The notes below the pieces were generated by a model that did no database searches, was not told the DNA's origin, and saw only the letters and a program-made list of their open reading frames with translations. Source: Acanthornis magna (Eukaryota > Chordata > Aves > Passeriformes > Acanthizidae). From it: a stretch of DNA of 64,000 nucleotides. The position numbers were made by a program, and so were the translations under genes. Position 1 is the stretch's first letter. The number at the start of each line of letters is the position of its first letter. The stretch is taken from contig JAWUZG010000005.1 of the NCBI GenBank assembly GCA_036785705.1, positions 3,471,501-3,535,500 on the forward strand, given 5' to 3'. This document shows positions 11,246 to 25,769 of this stretch, piece by piece.

Positions 11246-13282
11246 TTCGCACAGGGCTTAATATCGGCACATTATTGTAATATTATGAAAATCTTTATTG
11301 CAGCTTGAATAATGCCCTGAAATAGATATTGTGCTGGTTAATAAATTACATTTTCAAATGAGAGAGATTTTATCACCAAAACATCTCATGATTAATTTCT
11401 AATGTGAAGCTTATGGCCCGAACTTAAAACATTTGATTTTGCATTTGTGTTCAAAGGTTGAGCGCTCGGTAAAGTTTTTATAAGAAACTTGCTGAATTTT
11501 TTTCTCCATATTGAAAAAAAATCACTAACCTGTTAATCCACTCTAACTTCATAACCTCAATTACAGCTCTTGAGATGAAGGTGATTAAAAATAAGTATTT
11601 TCCCCCACTTTCAAAGAGCAGGTCACACCTTCCAAAGAAATCCTGTTTCAAATTTTGCAACGATACATTAAGGCCAATAATTAGAATTGGTCAGAAATGT
11701 TCCACAAGGCATTTCCCACTTCTCAACCAGTTCTAACTATTACTGCTTGGAGTTAAGACATCTCGAGTAGTAACCCTGGAATAAACAGTGTTATTTCTAC
11801 AGGAAACAAGAGGAGATAATATAAAACTGTGTGTCTACTATGAGAAAAAAATAGAGTATTAAAATTAGGAATTCACAGCTCCCAAATTTAAGTACAGACC
11901 ATGAGACCAAACTTCTGCTCTAATGATTTTTTAAAAAATTAATAATTTATATTAATCAGCACTTTGCTGAACTTGGCCCACTGCTAAGATTTGTGGCCCC
12001 ATTTTCTAATACCTGTGACTAATTTGCTGTTGTTGCTTGTGGGCAGCCCATGCTCCATCTGAACCCATTCTCAAATGACTAAATGAGTCAATAAATAAAG
12101 GTGTCAGAGTTCACAGGGAAAAGCTGCAACTCCCTTTCTTCATTTTTCTGGATACCTTCAAGTGCCATGGACTAAGATCTAATTTTTTAGTTGATTATTT
12201 CCAAGATCAACACAGCATTGCAAATATGCTTATACAGTTGGTATTCATGTTGTTAATATTCTCAAGAAATTAATCAAAATTTTGCTTTTCTAACAATAAT
12301 CAAATACTATATTATTTACAAAGAGTTGAAAAAATTAGCATAAAAGAAACAAAGAAAATTGAACCTCAGACAAAAGTATGCACAATTCAGACTATTTAAT
12401 CCTCCTGTTTTCCAGAATGTGTATTTAATTCTGAGCACAAAAATTAGTCCAGACTAATGATTTTGTCAGCCTTCTCAAGTGGCTGAACAGGTTGGCTTGT
12501 GCTGTTTGCCGAGCACGTTTTTGGGTGGAAACACAGCAGCTGTAAATGGGGTAGGCAAAGCCCACAGCAGCACCAGAGTCCTAGGCCTGGTGATGGGGTG
12601 GAATTAAAAATAAAACGAGAAATAAAATTATTTGTTCATCTGGCGGCATTATCACTCCTGCATAAAAATCGCTTTTTGTTTTGTTTCCTCTTGAAATTAT
12701 TTTCTAAATAAATAAACTGTTGCTGTGTAAAAAAAAGTACCTTAATGTGATCCTAAAATCTGGAGAAAAATGAGAAACATTCTCCCAAATCCCCCTTGTC
12801 AATCCCAGCTTTTTAACGGTTTTCCTTTTTCCCTGCAACACTTCTCCAAATTGTGTCTGTGGCTGAGACTTCCTACCCTGCCTTCCTCCCATGGGGAGCT
12901 GGAGCTCCACCTTCTCCTCTTCCCATTTGCAATCCATTTTAATAACTTTGTCTTCTCCAACAAATAAGAATTTTGCCATTGTCTTTAGGGGAACAAGAGG
13001 AGATTTTCAGGGAGCTGAGCTGTAGAGGTTTTTGTCTCGTTTTAATCAGGACGTTGGTTGCACAATTCAATACTGATTGTGTAATCAGAAAGCAAGAAGA
13101 AACACAACACAAATGAATTACTATGGCAAAATTGTCCTCATAATGGGGTCATGAAGCATAGAGATATACATTTATAATGCTCTGTCAAATTACATTATGC
13201 AAGGAAATAAATTATGTTAAGAGAAAGTATGTTTTAATTACAAGCACAATACTTCTTCAAATTGGGGAAAAATTGCTAACTC
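11246..13282. other. AT-rich unique non-coding sequence
   Basis: Single-copy sequence without a gene or recognisable repeat. The first part (about 11246-11480) contains several ATTA/TAAT cores and no simple-repeat content. This gives it the look of a conserved non-coding element, which only cross-species alignment could show. Open frames are below 92 codons and unrecognised. Confidence 0.5.
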
Positions 13283-13339
<57 letters not shown>

Positions 13340-13353
13340 TATTATTATTATTA
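13283..13353. repeat. (ATT)n microsatellite, about 23 units
   Basis: A near-perfect trinucleotide array with one interruption, where ATT becomes ACT near 13336. It produces spurious poly-leucine (plus) and poly-asparagine (minus) open frames that should not be taken as protein. It is likely length-polymorphic. Confidence 0.97.
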
Positions 13354-13471
13354 AAATTTAGCTGCAATATGCACAGAAGTGCCTGCACATCCCCTGCTGT
13401 TAAGGAGCCTGTGTGTGCACATGCACAAAATTTAGGAATGTAACATTTTCCAATTATTCTCTTTCCTGTAG

Positions 13472-13570
13472 GTTTTTCCTGACCATCAATGTGCAAAATA
13501 AAGAGACCCAAAGAGTCAGACAACAGCAGTTTGTTGCCATGCACATGACAGCAGTTGTGCTGTGCTCTCA
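13472..13570 (+). other. Splice-bounded candidate exon (99 nt), unproven
   Basis: A good acceptor, pyrimidine-rich 'ttattctctttcctgtag', ends at 13471, and a near-consensus donor GTAAGT starts at 13571. Between them one frame is open from end to end if the first base completes a codon and the last two start one. That gives phase 2 on both sides, so the segment could be skipped without a frame change. The peptide begins FFLTINVQNKETQR and ends AVVLCS. I do not recognise a family. An open 33-codon stretch and paired splice signals are expected by chance a few times in a window this size, so this is a candidate only. Confidence 0.15.
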
Positions 13571-16500
13571 GTAAGTGTGTGCCTGATAAAGTAGATTATT
13601 CAAATCACAGAAGACAGAATACAGAATAATAAAGGAAATAGAAAGCATGAGGTTCGGGGGGTTTAGTTTTCTCTTTTTTTTAAAATTAAACAAACCTTTA
13701 AAGAACAGCAGCCTGGTAAGAGGATGTTGTTAGGTTACACACTTCACCTTATAATTTAGTGGAGTTGGAGTAAGAGCAAAGGCAAAGACAAACTTTTAAT
13801 AATCCATTTTAAAGAAAGGCATAATAGCACAGGTATTAGCCCTGCCTGTCTGTTAGGTAAATTTAGAGATGGTATCCATCTTTAAAAACCTTCATTTTTC
13901 CAGGTTCGGCTGCAAATCAAATGTTAGCTGCTCCAAGTGCTGAGTACAAAAGCGACGCAAGACTTTGCCACCTCAGCCTGGCCACAGCATTAACCTCACA
14001 GCAAGAACCACCACAAAGGGTTGGTTCCCGAAGCTCTGCCCAGGTCAAAGGGGGTCCCTCCTCCCAGCCCCACTTTTCTGGGGTAGCAGCAAACAGCTTG
14101 GAAAATACACAGGGAAATATTCAGCCTTTGCTTCAGCACTCCTGGGAATACCCTGAGTACAAGAGGAGGAGGAAAACACATGAGAAAGGGGAAGTTTGGC
14201 CAGGAACTTCTCTACTTAACATTTAATTTTATTTGTTAAACTATTGTTCAAAAATAATTTAAAAATCCTTGCCAATTTTCAGACGTTTACCCTGCTCACC
14301 CAAAGGGTTCCTGGATACACTAAAGCATCTTTTCTTACCACAAGGTGGCATCTTCTTATTTTTAAATAAAACATCGGAATATTTACATAATTTGAATAAT
14401 TTTCGACACCTGAACATTCCGGATTTTTTTTGTGACAGCCATTTAAACATCTGTGCAGATAGCCAGTGATGATGTTAGACTTCACCTCACAAATGCCTAT
14501 GGAAGTTTCTGTGGCTGCTTTTCATGGACCTGTTCACAGCCACACACAGGCTCTGAATCCCCTCCCCAAACAACGTGCTGACAACACTCACAGGAACCCA
14601 CAAATGCTCCTGGAAAATTCCAGGGCAAGCCAAATTAAGAATTTACAGCACGTGTTCAAAATGCTGAGCTTTCTCCCCAAACTCCTATTGAAAAAGCACA
14701 TTACTGGATATCTCAGCATGCAGATATTTCAAAATATAACACAGAAACCCACTAAAGGCAGGGAACTTTACACTCCAGACTGTATAACATAACTCAAACC
14801 AATTCTACAAACACAGAAAAATGCATAAAAAGCATCAGCAGGGTTTTGTTCAAATCTGCCCAGATCACTACTAATAAAACCCGTATGAGAAGTCAAAAGG
14901 GAAAAGTTTAAAGCCTCTCTCTCTAACAACTTTCATTTGCACAGTCACTGGTCTCCTTCCAAAGGTGAAGATTTTCAGCTCATCAAGAGCACAATGTCCA
15001 GTGACAATGTTCAACTTAACACAAGTGGGAATTACTACACAAAGAGAGAAATCGGAGCACTGAGTTCCCATGACAGAACTCAATCTGACCCCACTGCTCT
15101 GAAATTGCTTTAAAAGCAAAAGAGAAAAAGGAGATTTTTATTTTTAAAATACTACAAGTTCATTAAATATGATCCCAGATCTGCTGATTCAACTGCAAAG
15201 CTGTTGGTGACTTCCAAAGGCTGTGGACTCCTGTCCCACAGCTAAGAGAAGTTTAACTCGCACAGTACACCACAAAGTAAGAGAAATTTCATGCCAAAAC
15301 TTATTCAGGAAGAAATTAAAATTTAATGCTTCTGAGATGTTTCAGAAATTCTTCTCTGCTTCTTCAAACTGGTCCTAACTACGAAATTTTAATTCACATA
15401 CTCATCTATTGCTAAGTTCAGGGACTTGACTTTATCTTTTAAAAGAAAATCGGCTTGGTTTCTTAATTTGAGACAACTTACCTCAAAGAAATTTTAATTT
15501 TAGATGCTTGATTGTGAAATGAAGGGTTTTGGGTTAAAGGGTAGCATTTTCTCCTTTACAGTCAACAGCTTCTAGGCACAGTAATTCTGCATGTTGCACC
15601 TTTGGAGAAGAGCACCAACATTTCTAAACCTCATTCTTCCCTCCTTTTTTAAGCAAGATGTTGGACACATATTTTTGCTCTGATGAGCTCTCAGTTTTCC
15701 CCTCCGTGTCCCACCTGAGACCCCCGTCCAGAAGGTGGATGTGCAGATCCTGATGCGCTGCACTGGGAATGAGTAAATTCCTTTGACAGCAGAATCAGGG
15801 ATGGCTTTGGAAGCAGGGAGACTGGGCTGCAATCAGCTGCAAACACAAATGGAGCAATAGCTCCAGCCATTACGTTTGTTCCCAATTATCTGCAGCTGCG
15901 AAAACATACAGACAATATTTTTCACGCACAAAATGCCATTTTTGGCCCCAGACAAAAATCAGGTCCTATCTCTTATCTACTGTTCTAGTAAAGCTTTCAG
16001 AAAGCAAGTCCTAGAGCACTGAACTCATGCCTAGCAGACCATCTGCAAATCAAATTATTTCCAAAATTATGCAGTGAAGCACATGACTTGGAAGAGACAG
16101 GTATGATTATTGCTTCTAAGGTTACCTGAGAGCTGAAAATAAAGACACTCCCCATTCTTGAATGCACAAGCAATGGTGCTCGTACCAACACAGTACAAAT
16201 GACATAGCTCTACCTCGAGTAGAAAACAACTTGTCAAACTGGGGGAAAACTCCTGAGGGAATTTTGCAGGGTATTCCTTTACAACTAACTAGCCTGTAAA
16301 AATTACTTAGTTTCGATTTAATGGCAAGAAGGTAAGAATAAAAACAATCCTGTGCAATATCACTAAGCAGTTCTCTAGAAGTTCAGAGCCAAAACAATTA
16401 AGGGGACATTGTATAAATGGTCTCTTCTAGTTCCAGTGGAGCTGCTCTCATTTAGGAGCTGAAACTCTGGCCTAACACAGGGAACATCAGCACAAAGCCC

Positions 16501-19500
16501 AGTTTCACTCTACTGAGCATGATTTTAGTGGTAATTTTCTGTCAGAAAGTGTCTTGATTTGTGTGCAGAAGATACAGCCTGAGCAACTGCCCAGGTGTTT
16601 GAAGCACAGGATGTGACATCCTCGAGAACAGGACTTGGCTGGTGACTTCAGTCTCTTCTGGCCTATTAATTAATGCTTACAAAGAGAAATGCTACCAACA
16701 AAATAACTCAGGGGCAAAATCCTCTGTGCTGAAATGAAAAGGATTGCTGGTGCCTTCTTGAGAGGGTGAAATCTTGTCTTCCGTTGAACACCAGCTGGCC
16801 TAGCAAAGGAGCTGTGGTAATTCAAAGAAGTATTAAACTTCGATATTTTTCCTCTTCATTCTAGATAACTTCATGTGGCTCAGCCAGTTCTGCTCAGAAA
16901 CTGGTGAACAGCCCACAGAACACACAGATATTTGCTGCTCTTCACATCCAAATCACCTCCACTGCTCTCCGAGACCCTTCCCAAGGCAGCACAGCCACCC
17001 CTCAAACCGCGCCCGGTCCCGCAGCATCGCGGGGTTATCACCCCATCTCCTCTGCGTTACCTTGAGCTCTTCTGCTCTGTACCACACTACAACAATCCAA
17101 ATTAAAAGCCCCTGTGCTATTCACAGTTACCGTGGCTCACATTCTGTCATTCCACGTTACAAAGCAGCGCTGAAGGAATTCACAATCCCAATGCGCTTAG
17201 TGTTAGCAGCTGCCTTTTCCATAGCAGCTATTTCAAGCTGCCTCTCCATGAATTGCAAGAGAGGTATCAATAATTTCCAGCTAAATCAATACATTTTGCC
17301 TAGAAACCAGAATCATTCCACATGTTAGTGTAAGAAAATGAAAAGCAGATATTCTATTCTGGGCTACTCTGTTATTCTCATAAATAAGTGGAGCAGACAG
17401 CCAACATCTCCTTATAGTTTACTACACATTTCCTTTAATGTATCAATGCAAAGTTATTTAGCAGAGAGTCATTAATAGAATTTCTTCAAAGAGAGAAGCA
17501 TTATTAGATATGTTAAATCTCAACAACGTTGCTTCACAGCTGTAGCCATGGACTCTTTTAGGCATTAATTGAACATCTGTGCACTTTAATTAATTTGAAC
17601 AAAATGCAACAGGGAAAAAAAAATGGCAACGGTAGGTACTGTCGAATTTGAGGAACTAATTTTAGTGTTCCGAACTCCCTCAAATAAGACTCTTCTACAT
17701 ACACATCGAGAATGATGGAGAAAGGATTGTCTTGACCTCTCCTTGAGCACCAAAACAGATTAAATTGTACGAGACAAAAACTAGGCCTGCTGTCCACACA
17801 GTCTGTAGCTGTAAGCCACGAGCGATATGGTGCAAGACAAACTGGTAACCACAATCCCCAGTTAGGAACACACCTTTTACATCAATCCTGAAGAAAAAAC
17901 AGGAACATTTTCTGCACAAATGATATGAACTGGGTGAAGGTGAGACTTGTGCATCTTTCAAGATCTCCCTTAACAGCTACTTGTCTGAGGGATGGCACTC
18001 ACTGAACGGCTTAAATAATTAACCTGTGAGGAACATTAAAGGTGTAAATAACTTGTAGAAAGCAACTTATTCCACAGTCCCTTTGCCTACATTGGCATTT
18101 CTTCCTCACAAAGATATATCACTGCTCACAGTGCACTAAAGCATTATTGTTTGTTGCTCTGCAAAACATTCCAGGTACGACTTCAAATTAAAGAAAAGAA
18201 AGAGCTGCCAAGGAAAGAAAAACACTTTAAAGATGGATTAAAGCATGGAGTACCATAATTCCAAAGCTCTCCTGTTGAATCAGATAATCATAACTACTGG
18301 AGACTATTTTGCAACACCTTTTACAGCATTGGGACTATTTAACGTCATGTTCAAATCACTCTGAGACTGCTTGGGCTTTTAGTTGTGCTGCTGTTCATGA
18401 GAACACAGCTCCCTGGCACAGTCCCAGCACGAGATGCGCTGCAATAATCCCCGGGCTGCCCTTTAGCTAGCACTGGGATGCCACACTCCAAGCAGGTAAG
18501 AAGTTTCCCCACACACTCCCAGCGTTCAGCTGCTCATAATCTGCAGCGCTCACAATTTATCATCGAAGCCGGAGCCTCGCTGCCAACTTATCAAAGTGGC
18601 CACTGGATGCATCTGATCAAGTCTGAGCATCTGGCTCTTCCCTGCTCCTGACATTAGCACAGACAACAGAATCAGTGGACTATTGAATGCAATTACAGTA
18701 AGCGAGACAGACAATAAAGATTGATAGCGCCTTCTCTTTTTATCACACACAAAACTAGTGGGGGTTAAAGCTTTGCCTTGAGCTGCCTTCATTTAACAAT
18801 GATTGAAAATATGCAATTGTGATGGTAAAACACTGCAGCCTGTACCACTTCATTTACTGGACACATTATCAAATTAAATGAAAAGTGAACTGCCAAAAGC
18901 AACAGTTATTATATATTAATGATGAATATTTACTTAGCATTGTTCACAAATCACACCGAGAACAGAATCCTTCTTGTTATCTTCTTTGCAGGCTACAGAT
19001 GAGTAGTTTAACATTTCCACATTTACGTTAAATCTTCTGTCTACAAATCTCAAAATTCAGACATGTGCGAATGGTTTTGTGACCATCCATGTGGTTACAA
19101 ATGTGTAATTAATAAAATGCTCCAGTAGTAAATGAATCCTAATTGCTGCAGGGATTCTTTACCTCAAATCACTGTTGGTATTCTTAAAAATACTTCACTA
19201 ACCAAAGGAACTACAGAAAATTAGTATTTTGTTTCCAGCAGGCTTTTACATGGTGGGGCCTGTGGTGTGCAACAGCTTCCAACAAATGGAAAATCCAGGA
19301 GAAGCCAACATCATGGATTTATCATGATACATTTGTTGTATGGGGCTTCAAACTGGTTACTGGGCTTTGGTCACTGCTAAAAATACGTGGCACATTGGAA
19401 GTGCACTGATAAGAAAGCAGAGTTTTGCAAGTGAATGATCATTTTGATGAAAAGTTTAACTCCTTGTTTTACAGGAGCCAGGCTACCAACAACATTCCTG

Positions 19501-22500
19501 CCTCAGATTACAGCCAAATCATGTGCCAGTGAGTGCCAATAATCTATGGAATGACAGAGCTGGTCACTTCATGGAAATGGCCTAGTTTGTATTGATTTCT
19601 TTAATAGATACACCAAGAAATTTCTTTATCAGAGTGTCATGTAAGCACTGATGCCACACAGAAATTAAGGAAAAAATGGTCTTTTCTACAAGCTCAAAAT
19701 TGAACAAAACAAGAACTACACTGTCAGTACTGTTTAAAAAGCCCACAGACCCCATATATCTCTGGTCAATTTTAGATCAACTGCAACAGAGCAGTAGTTG
19801 GACAACACATGGTGCTGGTTTGGGGTTCCATATCTCACAAATGCAAACATATGGTCCTTGTCAGGCACCGATATCCATGCAGGCAGATTTTGGCTACGTG
19901 AAGGGCTCTGCTTGCTCCAGAGAAGCTCTTGGTGCAGGCACTAATGTCTGTGCAAGTGGCATGGTGAGATGAATGAAAGCAAATGACTAAACTGGAGTTT
20001 AAATTAAAATAGGCATTGGCTTTTTTGCCCTATGTGCGGCCCTGGGTACCAAAATAAAGCCATTCCTAAACACTCACTAATCCATGAGCTGTATCCTCCA
20101 AGTTTTCCTTCTTTTTTCAAGCAAACCGATTACATTCCAGGAGTTTGATTTCTACAAATTGTTGCTGTAAAGGCACTGTGGACTAAACAATACAAAAGAA
20201 AAAAACTGAGGAAAGAAGTTTGTTTTTTCTGGCCATATGCTGGCATATAAACAATAAAAGTGACAAACACACAAATATGCCACAATGGAAAACTATGTGC
20301 AGATCCCACGCAGTAAATTGAAAAAGCAACATGCTGGATGGTTCTGTTTAACAATAGTGCAAAAATAACTGTAGGAAACTCTGGCTAAGGCGGCCCACAG
20401 ACAGTTTGGGATGGGAGGCATCAACTGACAAACTACAAGTAGGACAAATGAATTATCTTAAGCCTACTGAAAACAGGAAACCAAGGACACTTCTATTTTC
20501 AAATGATATTTATTATCACTCTCCCCTCCCCTTTTTAAGCAGAAAACAAAGCTAAATTTAACAAATATTTTTTCAAGAAACACAATCATTTTATTATGTT
20601 CACATTTGCTGGAAATATCAAGAGAAACATTAAGTAGAGTTTTTTATTTTCCATCTAAGCCACTTTTTCCATTTGAATTTCCATAAAGAGAAACAATGAT
20701 CTGTTCCACAAAGCAGGAGAACTATTGAACTTGGTTTGCCACGATCATTTTTTGCTCTGCCCCAACACCTCCTGCCCCTCACCATGCAAAGGACAGCAGT
20801 GAATGCTGTGTTTGTGCCACTGCTGCTGCCAGCGGAGAGAAATGGCATCAAATGAGCCCTGTCCAGCTTTTACTGAGTGAGGAATCCCCATCCCATATCC
20901 AGACACCTGTAATTAATGACTTGGAGACCTCGCTCTCCTCTGAAAACAGGTCTAGCAATGCCAAAGTCACTGCCGGGAGGAGAGGAAAAGACCAAGGGGG
21001 TGAACCTCAAGTCCTTGGAAAACTGGGCTTGAGTCAGGATTGGAGCAGCTGAATGTCTTCAGAGGAGGCTAAAACATTCCCTCTGAATTTTATTTTGGAA
21101 AATTGCACTGAACTGACAGTCACGGGGGAAAAGAAAAAAACCACCAAACAAAACAAAAAAAAAAGTTAAAAATTCTAACCTTGATTTGCCTCAACGCTGG
21201 GAGGAATTGACAGCTCTGCTCATCCATTAGGGAAAGGCACAGTCCCTACACCTCAGGGAGAATCATTTTTAGAGATAATCAATTGCATCATAGTCACAAA
21301 AATAAACAAATGTAGATATGGATAAAGGGAATAGAGATTCTGATTTTCACAAAAACTGTACTTTGCATTTCCATATTCCTCCAATGTATTTCAGTCAAGA
21401 TATTGTCCAGCTGCCTCATATTTCACCAGGACAGGAATAATCAAGTCAGACATGTACCAGAGTCACCGGAGTGGAGAGATTCTGTTGTCTAAGGTCTTCT
21501 CTGAACAGCAATCAACCTTATTTATTTCTCTCTCATTTTGCCATTCCTATTGTGTCAGATAAAAATAGAAACCCAACCACCAAACCCAAGCACGAAGTCT
21601 CTCTCAGTTTCCTCCAGCACTGCCACGAGGAGCACAATGGCCAAGCCACGCTCCGGCACGCAGGTGTTCCCATGAATGTGGAGTGCTCTCTTTTCTCCAG
21701 CAAAGGCGCGTGCGTTATTGCCAAAACCAGGAGTGTGCAATGGCACTGCCCCCACACACTTCCACACATTAGCAAGATACAGGTGACTTTTAGTACCCTC
21801 TAAATAAGCAAATCTGCTCTCTAATTTTAAGATATTGCCATGTGACAATGGAATAGGTCACACAGCCAAAATACTACCTGAAAAATAGAATGCGAAATTA
21901 TTCTGGTGTATATTTCAGACCACTCTAAATCTTAAACCTACTGATCCAAGCACAAAAAGGATCAATGCCCAGTGCTCTCGACTCCCCTCTGAACTCTGAC
22001 ACAAACCTTTGCTGTGGCATTGGACAAGAAACCCAACACCTTGTCTGCATCTGCCTAAACAATGCTGTAATTTATTCATTGCTTAAAAAATACCACAGGT
22101 AATAATCCTTTATCCACAAATATCACAAGTTTGGGGAAAGAGCTTGTTTCAGCCACTTTGTCAGAGGCATGAAATAGGCAATATCATGCAAGATGAGAAA
22201 TCTGAAAAGAGTATTTAGTGCGGAATGGAAAAACTGCTGTTGTCTAACATAAAAAGGTCCAATGTAGTCATGCTTTAATATTTCCCAAAAGCTAAATCAG
22301 ATTATTCTGAGAACACCTTCAGCATCATCTCCTCTAAGTCAAAGACTGATTTCGGTTTTTGTGATGTCGCAAGAAGAGAAACAGCCTCAGTATGGAATAT
22401 GTACAATATAATCTCGGGAAATTCTAAAAGAGATTCTTCTCATCACTTACTTGATTTAAAACCAGTTTCTTTAAAAACAGTCAACTAAGACTTTACGCAT

Positions 22501-25500
22501 ACTTCTATAAACTAAAGTCTGAAATGAACTCAGAGAAGGTTTGGGTCATCCTGCCCATCCACCTCTGAGACCAAAAAGGACAATTGTTCACAGAGATAAG
22601 AAGTTCACAGGTATTTAGAGGGTGACTGGATAACAACAAAATCCAGTGCACGACATCTGTTTACTTACACTCACACCTCATCAAGGCAGCTTTTTATTTG
22701 CTACTTTCTGCCCCTACTGACAGTTGCCTGTCAATCTAAGTCAGAGTCACATCTTGCAAGCACAATGAAGCATCTTCAGAAGTTAATTACAGCTGTGCTG
22801 GCTTCTTCAGCAGACACAAAAGAGGGAAATGTTCTGTTTCATGGCGGTTTTGAATCAAATCCTGTCCTTAGTGAGGGTCCAGAGCTGAGAGATGCAAAAG
22901 TCTCTCTTAAGGTACTTCATTGAGAAGAGGGAGGTTTTGTAGAAACCCTCCAGAACCCATAGGGAAAGGCTGAAAGTGCCCAGAGATCAGAATTTTCCTT
23001 TGGAGATCCCTGTCTCTCTTTACTGACTGCAGTGGAAGCCCAGCACAGCTCATCTCCTATTTAGACACCCTGAACAAGAACCTAAAGCCAAGAAGATGGG
23101 TCAAGATCCTGCAAGAGAAGCCACGAAACAGGACCAGGTCTTTGGCAGCCCTCCCACGCGAGCTGGAGCTCAATCCTTGGGCCGTCTATCTTTCAATTCC
23201 ACGTGTGAGAAAAAGGATAACGTTCCTGCCCCAACTCACAAGGGCACAATAAACACATGAATGATTATTATGCCCCCTGAAAATATGCTAATGAAGGCTG
23301 TAAGTATGAGCACCACCATTAGAAGTGTTTCTGTGCATTCAGCTCCACTTACCAGTTCTCTCTGCCGGGCAGGGATCCTGCGGCAGAGCTTGGAATGTCC
23401 TCGGCCTATGCCCACCAGAAGCTTTGGAGCATTTGTGAGCAAGGGCTCAGCTGATGCCCCTCCAGTGACACAGATGTGACTCTGCTCGGCAGGACGTCCG
23501 CAGAGGATGGTGGCAGATGCTTCTGGTTTTATTTCTTTAATTATGTTTCACATGCTCTGTGATTTCTCAGGGTCTCCTCAACTGCTAAATTCCATTACCA
23601 CCTCCATTCCCCAAGCAGTCCCCTTGGCACAACAAACACAACTTCCGAAGGGGACCCGAAGGACACCAACCCCAGAGTGCAAATGCCTTTGGTGATGGCC
23701 CTGCGGCGTCCCCTGCTCAGCTTCAGCAGATGAGCACAGAGGAAGGCAGAGCCTGCTCTCAGCCCCAGCAAACAATTCCTTAAAAGCCTTACGAGGTGCC
23801 ATTTTCCCACCTCTTTCCCTGCACCATTTCATGTAAGGGAGGCATGGCATCACTTTTCCTCATTAGGTGTTTAATAGCAAAAATACTGACATTTAAATTC
23901 TTGAAAAATTATAATTTTAGTTAACTCTGAGATAGAGCAGGGATTTACAACAGGTCCCTCATCTCAAGAATCTCTTCTCTGATTTGAGCTTGAAGCTGAA
24001 ATCAGTGAAGTTGGAGAGCACACTGATGGGAAACTGAGAAAGAGAAGGAAAATGGCAACTATTGCATTAGTCCTTACCCAGGACTAAAAAAGTCAGGCAC
24101 ATAAAATTGGTGAAAAATAACTGGTTTACAACTAAAAGCACAAACAGAGGAAATCTAGACTGGGGGCAAAACAATAATGTCAACGTTACCTTAGAAATGC
24201 CTCAGCCCAGTCACTCAGTCCAAAGATCTCTTCAAAGCAGCTGGTTCCGACTCTGGAAATTAAAATAATAACAAAAATATAATTAAGACAAAAAATATTG
24301 TAATCATTCTGGCATATCTTATTAAAAGAGTTAATAAAAGATGCTCTTCTCCTTCCTGTAGCCCCACGTCTGCTCAAGCAAATGGGACAGAGCTGCAGGA
24401 AGGACAGCTGGACATTTGGAGAACCCTGAACACATCAGCAGAGGGGCATGGTTATCTCACCAAGGGATAATTGCTTCTCCTCTCTCTTCCCTAAATGTGA
24501 TAAAAAATAAATTATTTAAAAATTAGAGGCATTTAGAGTAACAGCCCTCCAAATGCACAGTATTTATTCCCTCTTTCATTGCCCACAGTTTACGGCATTG
24601 TCTGGCTTTGGGTGTGCTTTGCTATTTTTTTCCCTCCTCAGTTTACTCAGTATAAGGCTTGCACTGATCTCATCAATAAGAAATGAATTTTGGTAACTTT
24701 CAAAACCACTATATTATTTTTCCTTTTATTTGTAGTGAGTTTTTCTTCTCTCAGTGGTATTACCGCAATAAGTCAGTCATTATTTCTTTATGTTTTCCCT
24801 CCTTTCTTTAGTATTTCATTTCCCTTTACAGCACATCTCGTGATCACAAAGAAAACAGAGACACTTATTTCTTTTAACAGTTGAAATTGCTGCAAGTGAT
24901 TTAACTGTCATTTAATCTGATTCCTCTCTTCTGTCTGTGGAGAAATATGTTTAATGTACTGGAAATTATGTTAATAAGAAAAAGCATTATCTCATTTAAT
25001 GAAATAAATATACAAATATTTCAAAATAAAATAAAGAGGCAATCTTCACTGAGGAAAAAATGTCTCTTATGGTTTGCATAAAATAAACAAATGAGAAAAA
25101 TTAATGAATACATTGAAATATACTGACAAAAATTATGCCTAAACTCAAAAGGGGAAAAAAAAGAGGTGACTGAATTGCATCTCACCTAATCAGATGCTTT
25201 TTGAGACAACACAGAAGGAAGCTCAAAGGATCACAGTGCAAATTATTTTTTTAAACTATATTTTTACCCTAGGCTAAACTTTTTTCCCCTCCTTTTAAAA
25301 ATCCCTCTGTTTTCTTGCCTTTTTTTTTTTTTGCTGTTATTTTCTTCAATTGGCATCAAAATAATATTTATTGTTTAATGACTGCAATTGCTTCATCCTT
25401 TAATTATATTTGATCCTGTGCCACAAAACATATTTAATTTATGGCAAAGAACTTTGAGCCCCTCTGATTTAGTTAATTGTAACAATCAATAACTCTGTTT

Positions 25501-25769
25501 GTAAGCTTTTCCATTCTGAAGGATGTAACTAGCATGCACTAAGGTTAAACAAATATTGTTAGTGGGGAAAGAAAAACTTGTAGCAATTATGTAATAAAAG
25601 CATGACCACTGCGACAGAAACACATAATTAGCGATTTAATTACAGACATCAAAACAAACTAAAGATGTCAATTAAAAAAAAAAAAAATCTCCTGTGACAA
25701 ACTGATTTCATTTCCATGTTCTGCAATTCTAGATCTTCATGCATTTCCTTCTGTTTTCTTGTTTTGCAG
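13571..25769. other. Long AT-rich unique sequence without recognised genes
   Basis: About 12 kb of single-copy sequence in which I see no gene, RNA or clear mobile element. Moderately GC-rich patches lie near 16900-17100, 20750-21020, 21600-21750 and 23030-23480. The longest open frame (151 codons, 16873-17328) follows an acceptor-like tract ending at 16864 but has no recognisable content. A possible terminal-exon segment at 23033-23299 and a strong acceptor at 25769 are listed under findings. Short A and T runs occur throughout (for example T at about 25320-25332 and A at about 25674-25687). Confidence 0.5.

Noticed and set aside
9554..11270. Many frames of 100-253 codons on both strands
   Set aside because: They are produced by the stop-poor GC-rich minisatellite. 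Unit lengths shift the frame from unit to unit, so no single protein repeat is maintained.
13177..13544. Poly-leucine and poly-asparagine frames
   Set aside because: Both are translations of the ATT microsatellite.
16873..17328. 151-codon plus frame following an acceptor-like tract
   Set aside because: The translation looks random and no matching donor or upstream exon is evident.
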